Below, piece by piece: positions 15,894-24,792 of a stretch of 64,000 nucleotides of DNA (its first letter is position 1; each line of letters begins with the position of its first letter). The DNA is taken from contig NZ_JAIVLL010000002.1 in NCBI RefSeq assembly GCF_020524625.1, positions 310,001 to 374,000 on the forward strand, read 5' to 3'. Origin of the DNA: Brevundimonas poindexterae. Lineage in GTDB: Bacteria > Pseudomonadota > Alphaproteobacteria > Caulobacterales > Caulobacteraceae. Made by a program: the position numbers and the translations under genes. The notes below the pieces were generated by a model. The model was not told where the DNA came from. It ran no database searches and saw only the letters and a program-made list of their open reading frames with translations.

Positions 15894-17192
15894 TCAGAGC
15901 AGATCAGTCGGCAGGATCTGGCTGCCCAGCAGGCGTTCCATGGTCGACCAGTGGTCGGGGCCCTGGGACTCCACCCAGTCCTGCACCATGTCCCGGCCGA
16001 GGCCGTAGTTGATGATGTAGCTGCGGTAGGTGTCGATGAAGCGGATGCGGCGTTCCGCCGAGCCGCGGCTGTGCAGGCCGTATTTGATCAGGTGCTGGAT
16101 GGTGGTCTCGCGGTCCGCGCGGCCGGACAGATAGTCGTCGGCGATGGTGTATTCGGCGCGGGCCAGTTCGCGGGTGATGTCGAGGATGGCGGTCTGGAGC
16201 TCGACCTTCTGGGGGTTGAGGCCGGCCAGCGGATAGAGGACCGCGCGCTCCCAGTCGCCGCGCGTCTCGCCCGGGAAGGCCAGGTCGATGCCGTAGTTGG
16301 CGCTGCCCTCGGCGATCAGGCTCATCGGGCTGTAGAGCGGATAGACGCTCATCTCGACCCAGCCCTTTTCGCGGACGAAGGTCTTCTCCAGCAGCATGTT
16401 GTAGACGTGGTGGCCGGGATAGCCCTCGTGGCAGCCGAGATCGATGGCGCGCTCGATCGAGATCGGCTGGTCGACATTGATCTGGATCAGGCTCTGCGAC
16501 TGGCCCTGGTACCAGTTGTAGCCCGACCAGGGTTTGTCGGTGACGAACTCGAGGGTGAAGTTCTCGCCTGCGGGCAGGTCGATATGGGCCTCGGTGCGGG
16601 CCTTGCACTCGGCGATGGCGGCCTCGATCACGGCCTGCTGACGGTCGCGCGGAATGGCGGTGCCGCCCCGGAAGGCGCCGAGGCGGGCGTTGATCGACCC
16701 CTCGCCCGGCAGCAGGGCGTCCAGCCGCGCCAGCACGGGATCGAAGCTTTCCAGCGGGCGCAGTTCGGGGCGGATGCCGAACAGGGCCTCGGCCTCATCG
16801 GCAAAGCCCATTGTCTCCCCGGCGATCATGCGAAGCCGCGCGTGGGCCGCCGAGACGTGGGCGCGCAGATAGGCGCGACGCTGGCGCAGCTCGGGGGTCA
16901 GGCCCGCCTCGGGCACCGCCTCGATCTCGGCCAGCAGGGTGGTGGCCGCAGCGGTCAGCTCAGGGACGGAGCGCAGTTCGGCCTTGGCCTCCGCCGGCCA
17001 TTCCTCCGGACCGTAATAGGCGTCGACATAGCCGGGCTCATGCTCGCCGATCTCGAGGATCAGGTGGACATAGTCCTCGGCGATCACGTTCAGCGCGGCC
17101 TCGCGATCCGCAGCGGGCGGCGCGACACTGGCACAGGCCGCGACCAGCAGGACGACGACGGCGGCCAAAAGACCGGGGAACGGTGAACGCAT
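15894..17192 (-). CDS. DUF885-family lipoprotein, putative metallopeptidase
   Basis: A 432-residue envelope protein of the DUF885 family, a thermolysin-like fold with a presumed zinc site. A lipoprotein signal peptide ends LLVAAC with Cys20. The zinc motif HEGYPGHH lies at 255-262, and a downstream glutamate in EGSANYGIDLAFPGE fits the third ligand. The ATG at 17192 has GGGAGG upstream and starts the signal peptide cleanly; an upstream ATG at 17222 does not. The substrate is unknown. It is convergent with the SDR gene across the repeat-rich stretch. Confidence 0.9.
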   Translation of the reverse strand: MRSPFPGLLAAVVVLLVAACASVAPPAADREAALNVIAEDYVHLILEIGEHEPGYVDAYYGPEEWPAEAKAELRSVPELTAAATTLLAEIEAVPEAGLTPELRQRRAYLRAHVSAAHARLRMIAGETMGFADEAEALFGIRPELRPLESFDPVLARLDALLPGEGSINARLGAFRGGTAIPRDRQQAVIEAAIAECKARTEAHIDLPAGENFTLEFVTDKPWSGYNWYQGQSQSLIQINVDQPISIERAIDLGCHEGYPGHHVYNMLLEKTFVREKGWVEMSVYPLYSPMSLIAEGSANYGIDLAFPGETRGDWERAVLYPLAGLNPQKVELQTAILDITRELARAEYTIADDYLSGRADRETTIQHLIKYGLHSRGSAERRIRFIDTYRSYIINYGLGRDMVQDWVESQGPDHWSTMERLLGSQILPTDLL

Positions 17193-17345
17193 GAGACTGA
17201 ACCTCCCGTAGCAGAGACCCAAGGCTTAAGGCCCGGACGGCGTGGCGCCAAGGCCGGACTTTCGGGCCGGACAATCGGGCCGCACCTTTTGCGCTTTGGG
17301 ATTGAGGCCCGCCCCGCGATACGATAAGCACCGCCTCCTTGACCC

Positions 17346-17422
17346 GCACCCGTAGCTCAGCTGGATAGAGTGTTGCCCTCCGAAGGCAAAGGTCACAGGT
17401 TCGAATCCTGTCGGGTGCGCCA
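17346..17422 (+). tRNA. tRNA-Arg (anticodon CCG), CCA encoded
   Basis: A 77-nt cloverleaf. The acceptor stem is GCACCCG/CGGGTGC and the anticodon arm TTGCC-CTCCGAA-GGCAA with anticodon CCG. The T arm is ACAGG-TTCGAAT-CCTGT, the discriminator G, and CCA is encoded. It reads CGG arginine codons. Confidence 0.97.
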
Positions 17423-17467
17423 GTCAATCCGGGTTTCCAGACCCGCCCTTCCAGACGGACATTCCAG

Positions 17468-17869
17468 ATGAACGATGAGGCCGAACTGCCCGCGGGGATG
17501 CCCGTTGGCCGGGTGATCGCCATGCCGGCGGACACCAACCCCGAGGGTGACATCTTCGGCGGCTGGTTGCTGGCCCACATGGACCTGTCGGGGGCGACCC
17601 CGGCGTTCGAGCGGGCGCAGGGGCGCTGTGTGACCATCGCCCTGGACGGGATGGTGTTCCACAAGCCGGTGTCGGTGGGCGACGAAGTTTCCATCTATGC
17701 CGAGATCGTCTCGACCGGACGCAGCTCGATCCGGGTGCGGGTCGAGGCGTGGAAACGGCCCCGCAACCAGGCCCACGCCCGGTCCGAACGGGTGACCGAG
17801 GGCGTCTTCACCTATGTCGCCATCGGCGACGACCTGCGGCCGCGGCCCTTGCCGGACCTGTCTGTCTAG
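17468..17869 (+). CDS. Acyl-CoA thioesterase, YciA-type hotdog-fold
   Basis: A 133-residue hotdog-fold thioesterase hydrolysing acyl-CoA. The family features are MPADTNPEGDIFGGWLLAHMD near the N-terminus (catalytic Asp region) and DGMVFHKPVSVGDEVSIYAEI. It starts 45 bases downstream of tRNA-Arg. Its stop shares CTAG with the convergent pentapeptide-repeat gene. Chain-length preference cannot be told from sequence. Confidence 0.92.
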   Translation: MNDEAELPAGMPVGRVIAMPADTNPEGDIFGGWLLAHMDLSGATPAFERAQGRCVTIALDGMVFHKPVSVGDEVSIYAEIVSTGRSSIRVRVEAWKRPRNQAHARSERVTEGVFTYVAIGDDLRPRPLPDLSV

Positions 17870-18987
17870 ACTGCGACCGCCTCAGGAGAAGCTGTGGCCT
17901 GCAGCGCCGGGTTCGCGCCATCAAAAAGCGCCCCCAACAGGACGGCTCCGTCGAAGCCGGTCTCAAGACGCCGCCCGTCACGCATGACGAGCGGTCCAAG
18001 ATCCGCACCCCGGAAATCCGCGAACCCCAGACGGCAGTTCCGGAAATTGGCGCCCCGCAAATCGCAGTTGCGGAAGTCGGCGCCGCGCAGATCAGCGTCG
18101 CGGAAATTCGCGCCCGCCAGCAGGCTGCCCGTGAAACGGACGTCGATGGCCCGCGCGCCCGACGCGGACAGACCCGCCAGTTTTCGGCCGGACAGGGCGT
18201 CCCCCAGAGGACGGAGGTCCTCGTGGGAAAAGTCTTCATCGGCCCCGGTGCGCTTGCTCCCCTGGACCCAGGCCTCAAATCGGTCGACCGCTTCCCTGAG
18301 CGGGGCTGACCGGGCGAGAGCAGCGGCATCCGGGTCCCGCACACAGCGGGCGAGCGCGGCCGGATCGAGGTGGACCCGCTCCAGATTGACGCCGGTCAGG
18401 ATGGTGTCATTGAAGGTCGCTCCCTCAAGCACGGCAGCGTCGAGCGAAGCCCCTGTCAGATTGGCGCCGCTAAAGTCCGCGCCCTGAAGCCGGGCCCCGC
18501 CCAGCCGTGCACGTTTCATGGACGCGTGGCGAAAATCGACGCCCAGCCGCACCTCTCCGTCCGGGCCGAAGCGCTGGTGCTCGCGCTCGGGATCGGCGCT
18601 CCACACCCGGAACAGGCCGTCTGCATGGACCTTGGCGAGGCGCGCATCACGAAAATCGGTCCCGTCAAGACAGGCACCGTACAGGTTGGCCGCCTTCAGG
18701 CTGACGCCGCGCAGGTCGGCATTGGTCAGGTTGGCCGCCCGCAGATCAGCCCTCCTGAGGTCGCAGCAGTAGAGAGTGGCCTCGTCCAGACGGGCGGCAG
18801 CCAGACGACCGCTCTCGAGATTGCACCCGGTCAGGTCGGCTCCGCGCAGGTCCCGCTGCTGCAACATGACGCCGCAAAGACTGCCGAAACGGAGGATCAG
18901 CCGCAGGCCGCCGGGTCGACCGGATGCGAACCGCTCGTGGGACGCTACGGCGTCATAAAACCGGAAGGGCAGGGCCGTAGCGCTCAT
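17866..18987 (-). CDS. Pentapeptide-repeat protein, 373 aa, two repeat blocks
   Basis: A right-handed quadrilateral beta-helix protein with many A(D/N)LXX repeats. Block one covers about residues 40-205 and includes [16 protein letters not shown]. It is interrupted near 105-145 by a non-repeat insertion. Block two covers about 255-350 ([18 protein letters not shown]). A helical linker of about 50 residues separates the blocks. No signal peptide is seen, so it is probably cytoplasmic. Some pentapeptide proteins mimic DNA and protect gyrase, but most have no known role and I do not assign one. The stop shares CTAG with the thioesterase gene. Confidence 0.9.
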   Translation of the reverse strand: MSATALPFRFYDAVASHERFASGRPGGLRLILRFGSLCGVMLQQRDLRGADLTGCNLESGRLAAARLDEATLYCCDLRRADLRAANLTNADLRGVSLKAANLYGACLDGTDFRDARLAKVHADGLFRVWSADPEREHQRFGPDGEVRLGVDFRHASMKRARLGGARLQGADFSGANLTGASLDAAVLEGATFNDTILTGVNLERVHLDPAALARCVRDPDAAALARSAPLREAVDRFEAWVQGSKRTGADEDFSHEDLRPLGDALSGRKLAGLSASGARAIDVRFTGSLLAGANFRDADLRGADFRNCDLRGANFRNCRLGFADFRGADLGPLVMRDGRRLETGFDGAVLLGALFDGANPALQATASPEAVAV

Positions 18988-19052
18988 GCCCCGGAGTGTC
19001 GCGCGAAATCGTTACAACAGCCTCTACAGCGACGCTGCGACCCTCGGAAATC

Positions 19053-19087
19053 TTGACCTTTGGGGGTATCGAGCCTACCTCGACCCC
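19053..19087 (+). promoter_or_regulatory. Possible promoter for a leaderless def transcript
   Basis: TTGACC (19053-19058), a 17-base spacer, then TACCTC (19076-19081). Transcription would begin about seven bases later, at or next to the ATG of def (19088). No Shine-Dalgarno sequence precedes that ATG, which fits a leaderless mRNA. The -10 match is only partial, so this is tentative. Confidence 0.4.
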
Positions 19088-19642
19088 ATGGCCATCCGAC
19101 GTATCCTGACCATCGACAATGCTGCCGATCTGGCGGTTCTGAAGCGCGTGTCCGAGCCGGTCGAGGGGCCGGTCACCGATGAGCTGCGCACCCTGATGGA
19201 TGACATGCTCGAGACCATGTACGCCGCGCCGGGCATCGGCCTGGCCGCCGTGCAGATCGGCGACCTGCGCCGGGTGATCGTCATGGATCTGGCCGACAAG
19301 GCGGACGTGGCCGAGGACGCCGAGGACGCGGACCGCAAGAATCCCCGCTACTTCGTCAATCCGGAGATCCTGTGGACCTCTGACGAGACGGCTCCGTACG
19401 AGGAGGGCTGCCTGTCGGTGCCGGAGTATTTCGACGAGGTCCAGCGCCCGGCCCGCGCCCGTATCCGGTATCTCGACTACAATGGCGAGACCGTCGAGGA
19501 AGAGGTCGACGGCCTCTATGCCGTCTGCATCCAGCACGAGATGGACCACCTGAACGGGGTGCTGTTCATCGACCATCTGTCACGGCTGAAGCGCGAGCGG
19601 GCCGTGGCCAAGGTCAAGAAGCTCGCCCGGATGGCTGCCTGA
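19088..19642 (+). CDS. def: Peptide deformylase
   Basis: Removes the N-formyl group from nascent proteins. The protein is 184 residues from the ATG at 19088. The three family motifs are [10 protein letters not shown] (49-58), EGCLS (106-110, metal ligand Cys108) and QHEMDH (149-154, ligands His150 and His154 with catalytic Glu151). An acidic insertion near 74-88 makes it slightly longer than the E. coli enzyme. It shares one base with the next gene and is clustered with fmt, which adds the formyl group. A reading extended back to 18986 would overlap the divergent pentapeptide-repeat gene and was rejected. Confidence 0.97.
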   Translation: MAIRRILTIDNAADLAVLKRVSEPVEGPVTDELRTLMDDMLETMYAAPGIGLAAVQIGDLRRVIVMDLADKADVAEDAEDADRKNPRYFVNPEILWTSDETAPYEEGCLSVPEYFDEVQRPARARIRYLDYNGETVEEEVDGLYAVCIQHEMDHLNGVLFIDHLSRLKRERAVAKVKKLARMAA

Positions 19643-19890
19643 TGACCCGACGCGCCCCGAAACGCACCCCCCTGAAGCGCTCGCGGGACCGGATCGTCGA
19701 TCCCAGTGGACGGCGCCGCCTGACCCGGTCGGAGAAGATCGGCATCGGCAGTGTGGCGACCCTGCTGGCCGTGGGCGCGCTGGGCGTGATTGCCGGGGTC
19801 ATCATCGACCGGCTGCTGGACTTTGACGACACGCTCGACACCGGTGGCGAGTGGGACGAAGGCGGCGGCGTCTTCACGCGCTGGGATTGA
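19642..19890 (+). CDS. Small single-pass membrane protein, 82 aa
   Basis: Unrecognised small protein coupled to def through a TGATG junction. It has a very basic N-terminus ([17 protein letters not shown]), then one hydrophobic segment (about 34-54, GSVATLLAVGALGVIAGVII). The tail is acidic and Asp/Glu/Gly-rich, ending FTRWD. The charge layout predicts N-in/C-out. Its place between def and fmt hints at co-expression with translation-initiation genes but does not show a function. Confidence 0.75.
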   Translation: MTRRAPKRTPLKRSRDRIVDPSGRRRLTRSEKIGIGSVATLLAVGALGVIAGVIIDRLLDFDDTLDTGGEWDEGGGVFTRWD

Positions 19891-19952
19891 TCACACTCCC
19901 CGGTCTGCCGCTCCCGTCGGCTCCCCGTCTGGCTTACCCGAGGTAATTTTTC

Positions 19953-20906
19953 ATGCGTCTGGCCTTCATGGGAACGCCTGCGTTCGCCGTGCCCTCGCTG
20001 GCTGAACTGGTGGCCTCGGGCCATGAGGTGGTGGCCGTCTATTCGCAGCCGCCCAGGCCACGCGGGCGGGGCATGAAGCTGACCCCCTCCCCCGTCCAGG
20101 CGTTCGCCGAGACCCTGGGCCTGCCGGTCTTTAAGCCGGAAAGCATGAAGGCGGCCGAGGCGATCGAGACGTTCCGCAGCCTCGATCTGGATGCCGCCTG
20201 CGTGGTGGCCTATGGCCAGATCCTGAAGCCCGAGGTGCTGGAGGCCCCGCGGATGGGCTGCCTGAACCTGCACGGGTCGCTGCTGCCGCGCTGGCGCGGG
20301 GCGGCGCCGATCCAGCGGGCCATCATGGCGGGCGACGCCCAGACGGGCGTGCAGATCATGCAGATGTCCGAGGGGCTGGACGAGGGGCCGGTGCTGCTCT
20401 CCGAGACGGTGGCCATCAGCCCGCGCGACACGGCGGCCAGCCTGTCGGAGCGGATGGCGCACATCGGGGCGGGCCTGTGGCCCCGGGCGCTGGCGGCGCT
20501 GGAGCGCGGCGGCGACCGGCCTGTGGAGCAGGTCGGCGAGCCCACCTATGCGAAGAAGATCAGCCCGGCGGAGGCGCGCATCGACTGGACCCGGCCGGCC
20601 CGCGAAGTGGATGCCCATATCCGCGGCCTGTCGCCCTTTCCAGGGGCCTGGTTCGAGGTCGAGAGCGACGAGGGGCCGGTGCGCATCAAGGCGCTCATGT
20701 CCGGTCTGGCCGAAGGGTCGGGCCCGGCAGGCACGGTGCTGGATGACGCCCTGACGATCGCCTGCGGGGATGGCGCGGTGCGACTGGAGCGGGTGCAGCG
20801 CCCGGGCAAGGCGGCACAGGGCGCGGAGGACATGCTGCGCGGATTCGCCATTCCGGCAGGAACGGTCCTCCCCTCTAGTAGCGAGCCGCCGCGCGGCGAG
20901 CGGTAG
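19953..20906 (+). CDS. fmt: Methionyl-tRNA formyltransferase
   Basis: Formylates initiator Met-tRNA using 10-formyltetrahydrofolate. The protein is 317 residues. It begins [16 protein letters not shown]; the catalytic region includes [20 protein letters not shown] and the [11 protein letters not shown] segment, and a C-terminal OB-fold domain follows. The last 12 or so codons ([12 protein letters not shown]) and the stop lie inside a palindrome (20868-20911) and look like a non-native tail. truA follows 12 bases after the stop. Confidence 0.96.
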   Translation: MRLAFMGTPAFAVPSLAELVASGHEVVAVYSQPPRPRGRGMKLTPSPVQAFAETLGLPVFKPESMKAAEAIETFRSLDLDAACVVAYGQILKPEVLEAPRMGCLNLHGSLLPRWRGAAPIQRAIMAGDAQTGVQIMQMSEGLDEGPVLLSETVAISPRDTAASLSERMAHIGAGLWPRALAALERGGDRPVEQVGEPTYAKKISPAEARIDWTRPAREVDAHIRGLSPFPGAWFEVESDEGPVRIKALMSGLAEGSGPAGTVLDDALTIACGDGAVRLERVQRPGKAAQGAEDMLRGFAIPAGTVLPSSSEPPRGER

Positions 20907-20911
20907 GGGAG
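20868..20911. repeat. Palindrome forming the end of fmt and the truA ribosome-binding site
   Basis: CTCCCCT (20868-20874) pairs with AGGGGAG (20905-20911), and an inner GCCGC-CGC-GCGGC stem lies between them. The fmt stop codon TAG (20904-20906) is inside the right arm. The GGGGAG of that arm lies seven bases before the truA ATG at 20919, so it also serves as the Shine-Dalgarno sequence. Folding would hide that site. Confidence 0.75.
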
Positions 20912-20918
20912 AAACGCC

Positions 20919-21668
20919 ATGCCGCGCTACCGGCTGACGGTGGAATATGACGGGTCGGGCTATTGCGGCTTTCAGGCCCAGGCCGATCTGCCGACCGTGC
21001 AGGGGACGCTGGAGCGCGCCATCCTGGCCTTCAGTGGAGAGGCGGTGCGGATCGCGGCGGCCGGGCGGACGGACACCGGCGTGCATGCCACGGCCCAGAC
21101 GGTGCATGTCGACCTGACCCGCGACTGGCCCGCCCAGACGGTCATGAACGCCATGAACGCCCATATGGCGGACGAGCCGGTTTCGGTGCTGGCATGCCGA
21201 CCTGTGTCGGACGACTGGCATGCGCGGTTCTCGGCGACCGGGCGGGGCTATCTGTACCGGATCCTGAACCGCCCGGCCCCGCCGGCGCTGGACCGGGGGC
21301 GGGTCTGGCATGTGCGCAAGCCCCTCGATGCAGAGGCCATGCAAGCGGCGGCGCAGGCGCTGGTCGGCCTGCACGACTTTACGACCTTTCGCGATGTGAA
21401 CTGCCAGTCGGCCTCGCCGCTCAAGACACTGGACGTGGCGACCGTCACGCGGGTCGGCGAGGAGGTGCATCTGGTGTTTGCGGCGCGCAGTTTCCTGCAC
21501 CGGCAGGTGCGCTCCATGACCGGGACGCTGGTCCAAGTCGGGCTGGGCCGCTGGGCCGTGGAGGATGTGGCGCGCGTGCTGGAAGCGCGCGACAGGGCCG
21601 CCTGCGGGCCCGTGGCCCCGGCCGAGGGATTGTACCTCGACCGGGTCGACTATGAGGTCGAGGCCTAG
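20919..21668 (+). CDS. truA: tRNA pseudouridine(38-40) synthase TruA
   Basis: Converts uridines 38-40 in the anticodon stem to pseudouridine. The 249-residue length is normal. The catalytic Asp52 is in GRTDTGVHA, and RGYLYRILNR and FLHRQVRSMTG are family landmarks. GGGGAG seven bases upstream serves as the ribosome-binding site and belongs to a palindrome. The stop shares CTAG with the convergent entericidin gene. Confidence 0.96.
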   Translation: MPRYRLTVEYDGSGYCGFQAQADLPTVQGTLERAILAFSGEAVRIAAAGRTDTGVHATAQTVHVDLTRDWPAQTVMNAMNAHMADEPVSVLACRPVSDDWHARFSATGRGYLYRILNRPAPPALDRGRVWHVRKPLDAEAMQAAAQALVGLHDFTTFRDVNCQSASPLKTLDVATVTRVGEEVHLVFAARSFLHRQVRSMTGTLVQVGLGRWAVEDVARVLEARDRAACGPVAPAEGLYLDRVDYEVEA

Positions 21669-21802
21669 TTCCTGGCGTCTTCGGCGCTGTTGGTCACAGC
21701 GTCGCCGACGGCTTCCACGTCGCGGCCAAAACCGGAGATGGTGTTGCAGGCCGAAACGGCCAGGGCCGAGGCGATGAGGGCGAGGGTGATGATCTTGCGC
21801 AT
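21665..21802 (-). CDS. Entericidin A/B-family small lipoprotein
   Basis: A 45-residue lipoprotein that I translated directly: MRKIITLALIASALAVSAC, then NTISGFGRDVEAVGDAV and a short acidic tail. The lipobox VSAC at Cys19 and the CNTI-G-G-RD core are the entericidin signature. In E. coli, entericidin B is a toxic, stress-induced lipoprotein and entericidin A its antidote; the role in alphaproteobacteria is unclear. A close paralog lies at 63329-63466. AGGAG-like bases (AAGGAGCTTGACC) precede the ATG. The stop overlaps truA in CTAG. Confidence 0.9.
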   Translation of the reverse strand: MRKIITLALIASALAVSACNTISGFGRDVEAVGDAVTNSAEDARN

Positions 21803-21903
21803 GGTCAAGCTCCTTTATGGCCAAGCTCAAACGCCGATCTGCACGGCGGGTTGCACGCCCGGGCGATGGTCAAGACAGGCTGTGATCTGCTAGCAGCAGG
21901 GGC

Positions 21904-23589
21904 ATGAGCCACACCGCCCACACCGCCCGTACAAGCGCCGCCCACCGGCTGGTCCAGACCCTGGTCGCCAACGGCATCGACACCGTCTTCTGCGTACCCG
22001 GCGAAAGCTATCTGGCGGTGCTGGATGCCCTGGCCGATGTGCGCGACCAGATCCGGGTCATCACCTGCCGGCACGAGGCGGGCGCCGCCAATATGGCCGA
22101 GGCCTACGGCAAGCTGACCGGAAAGCCCGGCGTCTGCATGGTTACGCGCGGGCCGGGCGCGACCCACGCCTCGATCGGCGTGCACACGGCGCATCAGGAC
22201 TCCACGCCGATGATCCTGTTCGTCGGCCAGATCGCCCTGACCGACCGGGGCCGGGGCGCGTTTCAGGAGGTCGACTATCGCGAGGTGTTCGGCGGACTGG
22301 CCAAATGGGCGACCGAGATCGAGAGCCCGGAACGCACCGTCGAGATCGTCGAGCGCGGCATCGCCACGGCGCTGCAGGGGCGGATGGGGCCGGTGGTCAT
22401 CGCCCTGCCCGAGGACATCCTGCACGACGACGGCGGACCGGCGCCGGTCCGGCCCGTCACCCCGGCGCGCGCGGCGCTGGACCCTGCCACCCTGCGCGAG
22501 ATCGAGAGCCGGCTGGCCAAGGCGGAGCGGCCGCTGCTGATCGTCGGGGGCTCGGGCTGGACCGATGAGGCGGCCCATGCGCTGGCGGCCTGGTCCGAGG
22601 CGCTGGGCCTGCCGATCTCCGGCTCGTTCCGGCGGAAGGACATCATCGCCAATGACCGCCCCAACTATGCGGGCGATCTGGGGCTGGGCTGCAATCCGAA
22701 GCTGATGGCGCGGGCGCGCGAGGCCGACCTGATCATCGCCATCGGCGCGCGGCTGGGAGAGAATCCGACGCAGGGCTACACCCTGTTCGACCGCGACCAT
22801 ACCGCCCGGGTGCTGGTGCATATCCATCCCGGACCCGAGGAGCTGGGCCGCGTCTGGCCGACGCTGACGTCCGCCGTGGCCGACAACAGTCTGGCGGCGC
22901 TGGCCCTGTCGCAGCTGGAGCCGGGCCGCACCTGGCACGATCAGGGCGAGACCGCCCACAGCGACTTCGAGGCCTTCTCGACCCCGGTCGAGGTGACCGG
23001 CGCTGTCAATATGAGCCTGTGCATGAAGCATCTGGGCGAGGTCATGCCCGCCGATGCCATCGTCACCAACGGGGCCGGAAACTTCGCCGCCTGGCTGCAT
23101 CGCTTCTATCGCCACCGGGCGTGCCGGACCCAGCTGGCGCCGACGTCAGGCGCCATGGGCTATGGCTGGCCAGCGGCCCTGGCGGCCAAGGCCGTCCATC
23201 CCGACCGCGAGGTGGTCTGCGTGGCCGGCGACGGCGACTTCATGATGACCGGTCAGGAGATGGCCACCGCCGTCCAGCACGGGCTGAACCCCGTGGTGAT
23301 CGTGGTCGACAATTCGACCTATGGCACCATCCGCATGCACCAGGAGGGCCATTATCCGGGAGCAGAACGGGTGATCGCCACCGACCTGAAGAACCCCGAC
23401 TTCGTCAAATGGGCCGAGGCCTTCGGCGCCTTTGGCATTCGCTGCGAGACCACGGCGGATTTCGCCGGCGCCCTGCAGACCGCCCGCGAGACCGCGCAGG
23501 CCCGTCAGGTTCCGGCACTGGTCCACCTGATCACCTCGGCCGAGGATATCGCCCCGAACCGCACCATCAGCGGGATGCGAAAGGGATAG
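21904..23589 (+). CDS. Thiamine-diphosphate-dependent enzyme, acetolactate-synthase-like
   Basis: A 561-residue ThDP enzyme with the usual three domains. The N-terminal Pyr domain has catalytic-type Glu in CRHEAGAANMAEAYG (about 58-72). A central domain follows, and the C-terminal PP domain has the ThDP motif GDGDFMMTGQE...N-S-YGT. The IlvB-like motif GPGATHASIGVHTA is present. There is no adjacent small subunit (ilvN) or branched-chain gene, and the central domain lacks clear FAD-binding landmarks. It is therefore probably not the anabolic acetolactate synthase. Alternatives are a glyoxylate carboligase- or benzoylformate decarboxylase-like enzyme; the substrate is unassigned. Confidence 0.88.
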   Translation: MSHTAHTARTSAAHRLVQTLVANGIDTVFCVPGESYLAVLDALADVRDQIRVITCRHEAGAANMAEAYGKLTGKPGVCMVTRGPGATHASIGVHTAHQDSTPMILFVGQIALTDRGRGAFQEVDYREVFGGLAKWATEIESPERTVEIVERGIATALQGRMGPVVIALPEDILHDDGGPAPVRPVTPARAALDPATLREIESRLAKAERPLLIVGGSGWTDEAAHALAAWSEALGLPISGSFRRKDIIANDRPNYAGDLGLGCNPKLMARAREADLIIAIGARLGENPTQGYTLFDRDHTARVLVHIHPGPEELGRVWPTLTSAVADNSLAALALSQLEPGRTWHDQGETAHSDFEAFSTPVEVTGAVNMSLCMKHLGEVMPADAIVTNGAGNFAAWLHRFYRHRACRTQLAPTSGAMGYGWPAALAAKAVHPDREVVCVAGDGDFMMTGQEMATAVQHGLNPVVIVVDNSTYGTIRMHQEGHYPGAERVIATDLKNPDFVKWAEAFGAFGIRCETTADFAGALQTARETAQARQVPALVHLITSAEDIAPNRTISGMRKG

Positions 23590-23593
23590 GCGG

Positions 23594-24028
23594 ATGAAAG
23601 CTGTGCTGGCCCTGTGTGCCGCCGTCGCCCTGTCGGGCTGCGCGACTACTCTTGCCCCCGACGGCCCGTCGAACGGTGGGACCGGCGATGACTGTGCCGT
23701 GATCGCGGCGGTGGCGAAGGAGCACTATGGGTTCAACACCACCGACCGGCTGCCGCCTCCGGTGAAGTTCGATCCGGGTTTTGATCCGCAGTGCGACTGG
23801 AGCCACTTTGGTCTGGCGTTCGAGCCCTATGACGAACAGGCTGGCGGCGATCCGCGCGAGCGGCAGAAATGGGTCAGCTTTGGCCGGCCGATCTATGACG
23901 GACGCGGCGCGTCGATCCGGAGCGGGATCATGCATGGCCCGCTGGCCGGCATGGGCGTGCGCTGCCGGGTGATCTCGGGCTTTGCCGGCTGGACCGTCGG
24001 CGAATGCGAACAGACCTGGGTGTCGTGA
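23594..24028 (+). CDS. Hypothetical lipoprotein, 144 aa
   Basis: Unrecognised envelope lipoprotein. The signal peptide ends LSGC with Cys16. The mature part is about 128 residues and contains paired cysteines ([37 protein letters not shown]), consistent with disulfide bonds in the periplasm. It starts four bases after the ThDP enzyme stop, so the two are probably co-transcribed. Its stop overlaps a possible GTG start of trmD (GTGA at 24025). Confidence 0.78.
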   Translation: MKAVLALCAAVALSGCATTLAPDGPSNGGTGDDCAVIAAVAKEHYGFNTTDRLPPPVKFDPGFDPQCDWSHFGLAFEPYDEQAGGDPRERQKWVSFGRPIYDGRGASIRSGIMHGPLAGMGVRCRVISGFAGWTVGECEQTWVS

Positions 24029-24033
24029 GCGTC

Positions 24034-24741
24034 ATGCCTTGGCCCGTCACCGTTCTGACCATGTTTCCGGAAGCGTTTCCGGGGCCGCTCGGCGTGTCGC
24101 TGATCGGCACGGCGTGGCGCGAGCGCGGGCTGTGGAGCCTCGAAACGGTTGACATCCGGGCCTTTAGCGACGATAGGCGCGGCTTCCTGGACGACACCCC
24201 TGCGGGTGGCGGCCCCGGAGCTGTGCTGAAGGCCGATGTGGTCGCCCGGGCTCTCGACAGTCTGGATGGCCCCAAACGACCCCTTCTGTACATGAGCGCC
24301 CGGGGGCGGCCCCTGACCCAGGCGCGGGTGAAGGACTGGGCCACGGCCGACGGTCTCGTCGTGCTGTGCGGCCGGTTCGAGGGGGTGGACCAGCGGGTGC
24401 TCGACGCGCGCGGGTTCGAGGAGGTCGCGGTCGGCGACGCGGTCCTCGCCGGTGGCGAGGCGGCGGCGATGGTGGCGATCGAGGCCTGCGTAAGACTGTT
24501 GCCCGGCGTCCTCGGCCAGGCGGCCAGTCTGGAGAGTGAGAGTTTCGAGGACGGGCTTCTGGAGCATCCGCAGTACACGCGACCGCGGACGTTTGAGGGG
24601 CACGACATTCCCGAGGTCCTGCTGTCGGGTGACCATCAAAAGGTCGCACGGTGGCGCCAGGAACAGCGGGAGCAGACCACCCGCGAGCGACGGCCCGACC
24701 TGTGGGCGGCGTTTGCGGACAAGACCACCCCGCGAGGCTGA
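24034..24741 (+). CDS. trmD: tRNA (guanine37-N1)-methyltransferase TrmD
   Basis: SPOUT-family methyltransferase making m1G37, which prevents frameshifting. The protein is 235 residues from the ATG at 24034. A GTG at 24025 overlapping the previous stop would add three residues. Landmarks are [19 protein letters not shown] at the N-terminus, the trefoil-knot region [15 protein letters not shown]...[14 protein letters not shown], and YTRP...[10 protein letters not shown]. The downstream partner rplS fits the usual rpsP-rimM-trmD-rplS order, but rpsP and rimM are not here. Confidence 0.96.
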   Translation: MPWPVTVLTMFPEAFPGPLGVSLIGTAWRERGLWSLETVDIRAFSDDRRGFLDDTPAGGGPGAVLKADVVARALDSLDGPKRPLLYMSARGRPLTQARVKDWATADGLVVLCGRFEGVDQRVLDARGFEEVAVGDAVLAGGEAAAMVAIEACVRLLPGVLGQAASLESESFEDGLLEHPQYTRPRTFEGHDIPEVLLSGDHQKVARWRQEQREQTTRERRPDLWAAFADKTTPRG

Positions 24742-24792
24742 TCGCCTCGCCAACTGACAGCTAAAGGGCGCAAAAGCCCGACGGAGAGTGAC

